Source of the DNA: Elusimicrobia bacterium RIFOXYA2_FULL_47_53
GTDB taxonomy: Bacteria > Elusimicrobiota > Endomicrobiia > Endomicrobiales > XYA2-FULL-47-53
DNA length: 64,000 bases
Reading direction: 5' to 3'
Assembly (NCBI GenBank): GCA_001800315.1
Contig: MGVE01000013.1
Span: forward strand, 4,451 to 68,450
The position numbers and the translations under genes are program-made. Shown piece by piece: positions 59,389 to 64,000 of this stretch. Below the pieces are notes generated by a model, which worked only from the letters and a program-made list of their open reading frames with translations, did no database searches and had not been told where the DNA came from. Numbering within the stretch: position 1 is the stretch's first letter; each line of letters starts with the position of its first letter.

Positions 59389-59988
59389 TTACAGCATTTC
59401 GCGGCGGCCTTCCAAAGCCCGGGAGAGGGTAATCTCGTCTGCGTACTCCAAATCCCCTCCGACAGGAAGGCCGTAACCAAGGCGGGTAACTCTTATTCCA
59501 AGTGGTTTAATCTGTTCTGCCAGGTATAAAGCCGTGGTTTCGCCTTTTGAGTCCGTGTCCGTTGCAATAATGAGTTCCTGTATTTTATCTTTTTTTAATC
59601 TATTAATCAACTCCCGGACCCGTATCTCGCCGGGACCGACCCCGTCAAGAGGCGAAAGGGCGCCGCCAAGCACGAAATAAAGCCCGTTATAGTTTTTAAC
59701 CTGCGAGAGAGCCAGAAGGTCCTGCGGGGTCTCTACTATACAAAGAATGTCCTGAGCCCTGTTAGGGTCCGTGCATATAGCGCAGGGGTCTTTCTCGCTT
59801 AAATTGTAGCAACGGGCGCAGACGCGGAGAGAATCTTTTGCCTGCCTTATAGCTTCAATCAACTCGTTGACTTCAATCTGCGGTGATTTCAGGAGAAAAT
59901 AACTCAGGCGCTCGGCCATTTTGGGGCCAACGCCCGGGAGCCTGCGGAGCGACTCTATTAATCTTTCAATTGCCTGCGGCCTGTTCAT
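59389..59988 (-). CDS. recR: Recombination protein RecR
   Basis: A 199-residue protein of normal length: the helix-hairpin-helix start RLPGVGPKMAERLSYFL, the zinc finger C-x2-C-x10-C-x2-C (CARCYNLSEKDPCAICTDPN), and the Toprim domain with LCIVETPQDLLALS and LIIATDTDSKGETTALYL. It forms a ring that loads recombination proteins on DNA gaps with RecF/RecO. It follows dnaX by 3 nt; the YbaB gene usually between them is absent. Confidence 0.97.
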   Translation of the reverse strand: MNRPQAIERLIESLRRLPGVGPKMAERLSYFLLKSPQIEVNELIEAIRQAKDSLRVCARCYNLSEKDPCAICTDPNRAQDILCIVETPQDLLALSQVKNYNGLYFVLGGALSPLDGVGPGEIRVRELINRLKKDKIQELIIATDTDSKGETTALYLAEQIKPLGIRVTRLGYGLPVGGDLEYADEITLSRALEGRREML

Positions 59989-59991
59989 ATT

Positions 59992-61680
59992 TTATGCCGG
60001 TTTTTCGCTGCTTTTTTTAACTACCTTGCCCGGAAACTTGTTTAAAACCTTATTTATTCCCTTAGGGAGCTCGCCTTTGGTGTCGGTCAAATCGGCTTCA
60101 ACCTGAAAAACTTCTTTAATAGGGGCCTCAACCGCCTCATCTTCAACAATGACTTCTTCTTCAACCACGGTTTCCTGAGGTTTGACACTGACTATCTGGA
60201 TTTGGAGGCCGAGCCTGCGCCCTGCCTTTTTCTCAACAGCGTCTTCAATGACAGCCTGATTATTCTTAATGCCGTCCTGCTGAAAATTGCTGACCGCGCC
60301 GATAATAAAATTGTTTCCAGTGATGCTTTTAGCCAAACTGCCGTCAAGCATGTTGCCTATCCTGGGCCTCTCCGCTTTAAGCTCGCGCACTATATCCTGC
60401 CACATCCTGGCTATATCGGACGGCGCGGCCGACTGAGTGGCCCGCGCGGGCGGTTGGGAAGGTTTGGGCTCGGAACCCGCGGACGGCGCGGGAGCCGCGG
60501 CCTCGTATTTCTCTTCAGGGGCGGGTTCGGAAACGCTGTAGCCGCCCGCCGAAACATTCTTTTCAAGAGATTCAATTCTCTCAATTAATTCCTTAACCGA
60601 CTCAAACGGCTGGGCAAGCCTTAGCATATGAAGTTCCAAAACAAGCCTCGGCTGTTCGCTCCAGCGCAGTTCGTCAAGCGCGCGGGAAAGCATGTGCCCC
60701 GAACGAATAAGCCAGGGAACCGAAAAAATTGTTTTTCTCTTCTCAAGCTCTTTTAACTCGTCAGGGGTCACTTCAAGGACCGAAGAGTTGAGGCTTAGGA
60801 TCATCAGGTATCTTAAGTGTTCGCGCAGGTCTCTGGCGTACTGCAGAAGGCTGTAACCCTGTTCGCTTATCTCCTTAATGATTGAAAGCAGTTTCGCACT
60901 GTCGTTTTTTGAAAGCGCGTCTATGGTGGAATAAATTATTTCTTTAGGAAGGAAACCGAGCAGGCTTTGCATGTCTCCGAGCTTTACTTCGCCCGACACG
61001 AATGAAACCGCCTGGTCAAGCATGCTCAAAGCGTCTCTTAAAGAACCGCCGGCCGAAGTGGTGATGGTCTGCAGGGCCGCGGGCTCAATGCGGAAACTCT
61101 CGGCCTCTACGAGCCGCTGAAGCGAATCCATTATCTCTTTGGAAGACAGGAGCCTGAAACGGTACCGCTGGCAGCGGGAAAGTATGGTAAGAGGAATTTT
61201 CTGCGATTCGGTCGTGGCCAGAATGAAAACAACATGCTCCGGAGGTTCTTCAAGCGTCTTAAGCAGGGCGTTAAAAGCCGCGTCGGTTATCTGGTGGGCC
61301 TCGTCTATTATATATATTTTGTATTTTGAAGAGGCCGGCGCGAATTTGACATTATCACGCAAAGCCCTTATCTCGTCAATGCCGCGGTTTGAGGCTCCGT
61401 CTATCTCCTGAACATCCACACTTGTTCCAGCGGCTATCTCAACGCAGTTCGGGCAATGGCCGCAGGGATCGTGAGTAGGGCCTTGCTTGCAGTTTAAGGA
61501 TTTGGCAAGTATCCTTGCCGTAGTGGTCTTGCCGACTCCCCTGGGCCCGGAAAAAAGATACGCGTGCGCGACACGATTTTCAGAAATGGCGTTTTTCAGG
61601 GTTTTGGATACATGTTCCTGGCCGACAATCTGGTCAAAGTTTTTGGGCCTGTATTTTCTGGCTAAGACTACATATGACAT
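59992..61680 (-). CDS. dnaX: DNA polymerase III subunit gamma/tau
   Basis: A 562-residue AAA+ clamp-loader subunit: SGPRGVGKTTTARILAKSLNC (part of the Walker A), a zinc-binding Cys cluster (CGHCPNCVEI), the DEAH-type Walker B IYIIDEAHQ, SRCQRYRF (sensor/arginine finger), domains II and III to about residue 370, and a proline/alanine-rich tau-like tail. It loads the sliding clamp on DNA. It is the first gene of a dnaX-recR-HEAT-por run. Confidence 0.97.
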   Translation of the reverse strand: MSYVVLARKYRPKNFDQIVGQEHVSKTLKNAISENRVAHAYLFSGPRGVGKTTTARILAKSLNCKQGPTHDPCGHCPNCVEIAAGTSVDVQEIDGASNRGIDEIRALRDNVKFAPASSKYKIYIIDEAHQITDAAFNALLKTLEEPPEHVVFILATTESQKIPLTILSRCQRYRFRLLSSKEIMDSLQRLVEAESFRIEPAALQTITTSAGGSLRDALSMLDQAVSFVSGEVKLGDMQSLLGFLPKEIIYSTIDALSKNDSAKLLSIIKEISEQGYSLLQYARDLREHLRYLMILSLNSSVLEVTPDELKELEKRKTIFSVPWLIRSGHMLSRALDELRWSEQPRLVLELHMLRLAQPFESVKELIERIESLEKNVSAGGYSVSEPAPEEKYEAAAPAPSAGSEPKPSQPPARATQSAAPSDIARMWQDIVRELKAERPRIGNMLDGSLAKSITGNNFIIGAVSNFQQDGIKNNQAVIEDAVEKKAGRRLGLQIQIVSVKPQETVVEEEVIVEDEAVEAPIKEVFQVEADLTDTKGELPKGINKVLNKFPGKVVKKSSEKPA

Positions 61681-61860
61681 GCTGGCTCCGATGGCAAGTA
61701 TTGAATTGTGAGCTTAAAGTTTACAAGTTGTAAGCTTTAAGTTATAAGACAAAAAAACAGTTTATTGAAGTCTGATTCACAACCTTGCAAAAACTTCTCA
61801 ATGGTTTTGGCAAGCATCTCACTTTTCATCCACTTCCTTTACCTGTTATCAGTTTATTTC
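61681..61860. repeat. TAAG-word repeats upstream of dnaX
   Basis: Bases 61713-61750 repeat TTACAAG/TTGTAAG/TTTAAG/TTATAAG words, the same word family as at 16358-16392 and 23672-23722. The rest (61751-61860) is AT-rich without a gene. It may hold the dnaX promoter; no box pair is clear. Confidence 0.6.
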
Positions 61861-62020
61861 ATTTTCACAAACGGGCCCGGTTTCGTAGCAAAAAACACAA
61901 GGTTCGAGCGAAAATAAAAAATTTTTGACGATGAGTAGCAAGGCTACTTGAGGAAAACATTTTATATTTGCAGCCGAAGATTGGATTTTGTAGCAGAAAC
62001 AAGGACCCGTTTATGAAAAT
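61861..62020. mobile_element. Long-hairpin repeat S3 (diverged S family)
   Basis: A 160-bp element with ends ATTTTCACAAACGGGCCC and, inverted, GGACCCGTTTATGAAAAT. The tip AGTAGC-AAG-GCTACT matches the S2 tip CGTAGC-AAC-GCTACG with an A-T pair replacing C-G, a covariation. The right arm TATTTGCAGCCGAAGATT matches S2 AAGTTGCAGCTGAAAGATT. It lies 166 bp downstream of tRNA-Ala. No protein coding. Confidence 0.75.
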
Positions 62021-62186
62021 GGATTCTGTCACAAATAATTCGCCTGACGGCGAATTTTCGCGACCCGCCCCTCGCGGTGCTCGCCTTTCCGCCTGCGGCA
62101 GAAAACTCGCACATCGCTGCGGTCTTCGAATCCCATACGCACGCCAAACTATTGGCGTGCTCCATCCCATTTTTTCTTCGAAAAAA
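62021..62186. other. Palindromic stretch downstream of tRNA-Ala
   Basis: GC-rich inverted words such as CGCCTGACGGCG and CGCCAAACTATTGGCG, a TTCGAATCCCAT word resembling a T arm, and CATTTTTTCTTCGAAAAAATG just after the tRNA 3' end (62168-62188), a hairpin that could end its transcript. No gene seen. Confidence 0.55.
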
Positions 62187-62259
62187 TGGACCGGAAGGGA
62201 TTCGAACCCTCGACCTCATCGTTGCGAACGATGCGTTCTCCCAGCTGAACTACCGGCCC
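62187..62259 (-). tRNA. tRNA-Ala (anticodon CGC)
   Basis: Seventy-three nt: acceptor GGGCCGG/CCGGTCC with the G3-U70 pair that specifies alanine, D arm GTTC...GAAC, anticodon stem CATCG/CGATG with loop TTCGCAA giving CGC, T arm GAGGG-TTCGAAT-CCCTT, discriminator A. CCA is not encoded. Its 5' end and flank recur at 62428-62457. Confidence 0.95.
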
Positions 62260-62457
62260 ATAACAGAAGCTATACTAAATACTCTTAGAAAAGTTAACTG
62301 TGAAACCATCAATCAGTCCCAGCTGCCCGCCACTACTTCTTTGGCGGGCTGGCCCGCCTTAGAATCTTTGGCGGGCTGGCCCGCCTTAGAATCTTTGGCG
62401 GGTCCGCCGATGCTTCAGTGGCGGAAACTACCGGCCCATAACAGAAGTTATACTATA
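62250..62457. repeat. Duplicated tRNA-Ala 5' flank around tandem palindromic repeats
   Basis: CTACCGGCCCATAACAGAAG plus about 10 bp (62250-62279) recurs with two mismatches at 62428-62457. Between them are GC-rich units: TTGGCGGGCTGGCCCGCC with TTAGAATCT, repeated from 62341 at a 27-bp step (two full, one partial). Each unit is itself a hairpin. The layout copies that of the tRNA-Asn flank. Confidence 0.8.
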
Positions 62458-62554
62458 TACACTAAACTAAATGCGCCCTTAAACCCAGATTTTGATTAGA
62501 CTTCGGGTGAGCTGGAAGGCTGATTATACAAACTTCTAAACCTAAAATCAATCC

Positions 62555-63733
62555 TTAAGGCCTGCGAGCCATCTTTCCATGCAGTCCCGCGAACAAAACC
62601 GCCGAAAGCAACGCCATAGCTCCGCCAAACACGAAAGGCGCTCTTACCGAAACATGAGTCCACAGCAGGCCCGCAATAAGCGAGGCGAAAAATGTTGCTA
62701 TACCGACCGCTGTCTGATAAACCCCAAAGGCCGTGGCGGACCTCTCCTGCGGGACAAGATTAGCTATATAGGCCTTTCCCACGCCTTCGGTCATGGCCAT
62801 GTATACTCCGTAAAGCGGAAAAAGAATCCAGACAAAGGCCCCATTATTTACAAGGCCAAACATCATATATATGGCAGAAAAAACCAAAAATCCGATGAAC
62901 AACACTTTTCTTGGCCCGACCCTGTCGCTTATCATTCCCGCCGGCAGGGAAAACAATGAATACGAGAGGTTAAAAACCACATAGGCGAATATGGTATAGA
63001 ATATGGAAAGCCCCAACCCTTTCGCTCTTAAAATAAGGAACGCGTCCGAGCTGTTGCCTAAAGAAAATACAACGGTAACCAAAAGAAATATCTTAAACGA
63101 CGGATCAAGCTCTCTCCACGCGATCTTTACGGCTTGCTTGCCGGCATTGTCTTTTTTTGCCTCCCTGACAAAAAGAAGCAGAAGCAGTACCCCCGCAAAA
63201 CCCGGAAAAAAAGAGAAAAAGAATATTTTCCTGATGTCATTATTGAATAATATAAGCAGCCACATGGCCGACAACGGGCCTATCACGGCGCCAGCCGTAT
63301 CCATGGCCCTGTGCAGGCCAAAAGAAAATCCGCGATTCTCGGCGGTTGAGCTTTCGGCAATAAGCGCGTCTCTGGCCGAGGTTCTTATGCCTTTGCCGAA
63401 CCTGTCAATAAACCGGGCGAACAACACTATCGGCCAGGTTTGCGCCAGTGCCATCATAAGCTTTGCAAAAGTTGAGAATGTGTAGCCGAATACGGCAAAC
63501 TCTTTTCGCCTGCGTATCCTGTCGGAATACCATCCCGAAACAGCTTTAAGCAAACTCGCCGTGGACTCGGCTATACCCTCCACCAGCCCCACTATGGAAA
63601 CCGGAGCCCCGAGCACGCCTGTCAGGAAGAGAGGTATTATGGGATAGATCATCTCGGAGGCAAAGTCGTTAAAAAAACTGACCAGCCCCAGCACAATGAC
63701 ATTTTTTGACACTTTTGGCTTTGGATTGTTCAT
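62555..63733 (-). CDS. Major facilitator superfamily transporter
   Basis: A 392-residue protein with 12 hydrophobic helices. It has FFNDFASEMIYPIIPLFL in helix 1, SGWYSDRIRRRKEF (the loop 2-3 motif), and DRFGKGIRTSARDALIAE in loop 4-5, a subgroup signature. Substrate unknown; drug or metabolite export is plausible. No clear ribosome site precedes the ATG, but TATAAT (63736-63741) lies 2 nt before it, suggesting a nearly leaderless mRNA if it is used. Confidence 0.87.
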   Translation of the reverse strand: MNNPKPKVSKNVIVLGLVSFFNDFASEMIYPIIPLFLTGVLGAPVSIVGLVEGIAESTASLLKAVSGWYSDRIRRRKEFAVFGYTFSTFAKLMMALAQTWPIVLFARFIDRFGKGIRTSARDALIAESSTAENRGFSFGLHRAMDTAGAVIGPLSAMWLLILFNNDIRKIFFFSFFPGFAGVLLLLLFVREAKKDNAGKQAVKIAWRELDPSFKIFLLVTVVFSLGNSSDAFLILRAKGLGLSIFYTIFAYVVFNLSYSLFSLPAGMISDRVGPRKVLFIGFLVFSAIYMMFGLVNNGAFVWILFPLYGVYMAMTEGVGKAYIANLVPQERSATAFGVYQTAVGIATFFASLIAGLLWTHVSVRAPFVFGGAMALLSAVLFAGLHGKMARRP

Positions 63734-63758
63734 TGATTATAATTCTACTAAATAAAAA

Positions 63759-63783
63759 AACCTGATTCCAAAAAAATCAGGTT
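63759..63783 (-). terminator. Intrinsic terminator upstream of the MFS gene
   Basis: AACCTGATT (63759-63767) and AATCAGGTT (63775-63783) form a 9-bp stem with a 7-nt loop; on the minus strand it is followed by TTTTTTTATT. It would end a minus-strand transcript coming from beyond 63790. Confidence 0.8.
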
Positions 63784-64000
63784 AAGTCTTCCGAGTTAAT
63801 TCTTTGACCCAAATCAGGCAACAAATACTCAGCATAGGCACTCAAGCATGAGACCGAAAGGGCAAATCTGGACAGCAAGGACCTACGCCTACAACTTTAG
63901 CTGAATTCCCCTCAAGGGACTCCCTCGCTGGCTTGCCTCTTCACACCTTCCGGCAAGCCATACCGCTCGGTCGCGACCCTGCGCCGCTTCGCGCCGCGGG
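63784..64000. other. Unidentified structured stretch at the window edge
   Basis: A gene or RNA on the minus strand should end at the terminator 63759-63783. This stretch has GGCTTGCC/GGCAAGCC (63931-63938 and 63952-63959) and other stems, with no open frame of normal length on either strand; a 35-codon frame ends at 63784 but has no start. I tested tmRNA, RNase P RNA and SRP RNA by their conserved cores and found none. Nature unknown; it continues beyond the window. Confidence 0.35.

Noticed and set aside
62341-62408. Possible CRISPR array
   Set aside because: The 27-bp units are directly adjacent with no unique spacers and no cas genes nearby.
63784-64000. tmRNA or RNase P RNA
   Set aside because: The conserved GAGGAAAGUCC core of RNase P and the tRNA-like T arm of tmRNA are both absent.

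Overview
The window looks like a chromosomal segment of an anaerobic, two-membrane bacterium. The evidence is an outer-membrane export gene (Wza type), a PorV-like beta-barrel protein, lipoprotein signals, a four-subunit pyruvate:ferredoxin oxidoreductase, a hybrid cluster protein and two radical SAM enzymes. The exosortase/PEP-CTERM locus, the PorV-like protein and the dense intergenic palindromic repeats are reminiscent of uncultured lineages such as Omnitrophota or Elusimicrobiota. That placement is an inference from style only. Almost every gene lies on the minus strand; the clear exception is hcp.

Bases 1-30,729 form one large exopolysaccharide/exosortase locus, read from high to low coordinates. 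The first genes are a membrane protein, a TPR lipoprotein, exosortase, EpsI, a Wza-like exporter and a Wzc-like chain-length/tyrosine kinase. After a repeat block come a PorV-like protein, a VanZ-like protein, an acyl carrier protein, an asparagine-synthase-like amidotransferase and an acyl-CoA ligase. After further repeat blocks come an orphan PP-loop amidotransferase, an SGNH-like lipoprotein, a GNAT protein, glycosyltransferases, a Wzy/WaaL-like ligase, a flippase, a pyruvyl transferase, a second amidotransferase and two deacetylase-like paralogues. The only priming sugar transferase seen (30872-32314) is fused in frame behind a complete PEP-CTERM exosortase substrate; this is the most unusual gene of the window. 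Two ordinary PEP-CTERM proteins follow upstream (32368-33807).

Bases 34,000-47,500 hold a Mor-like regulator, an HMA-CDF metal transporter, a B12-radical SAM/SPASM pair, a divergent Rrf2-hcp pair with clear promoters and operator-like palindromes, a SulP transporter, small proteins of unknown role, and two gene remnants. Bases 47,400-49,104 encode a neurotransmitter:sodium symporter with its 38-residue MetS-type small subunit.

Bases 49,200-55,500 are accessory DNA. A BrnT/BrnA toxin-antitoxin pair lies beside an AT-rich block of secreted or membrane proteins (YARHG, SH3 and paired beta domains). This block is bounded by ~200-bp direct repeats close to tRNA-Asn. Long-hairpin repeats (three copies, here called S) occur beside this block and beside tRNA-Ala, and both tRNA genes have duplicated end sequences. 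Bases 55,500-61,700 are housekeeping: porGDAB, a HEAT-repeat protein, recR and dnaX. An MFS transporter and an unidentified terminator-bounded stretch close the window.
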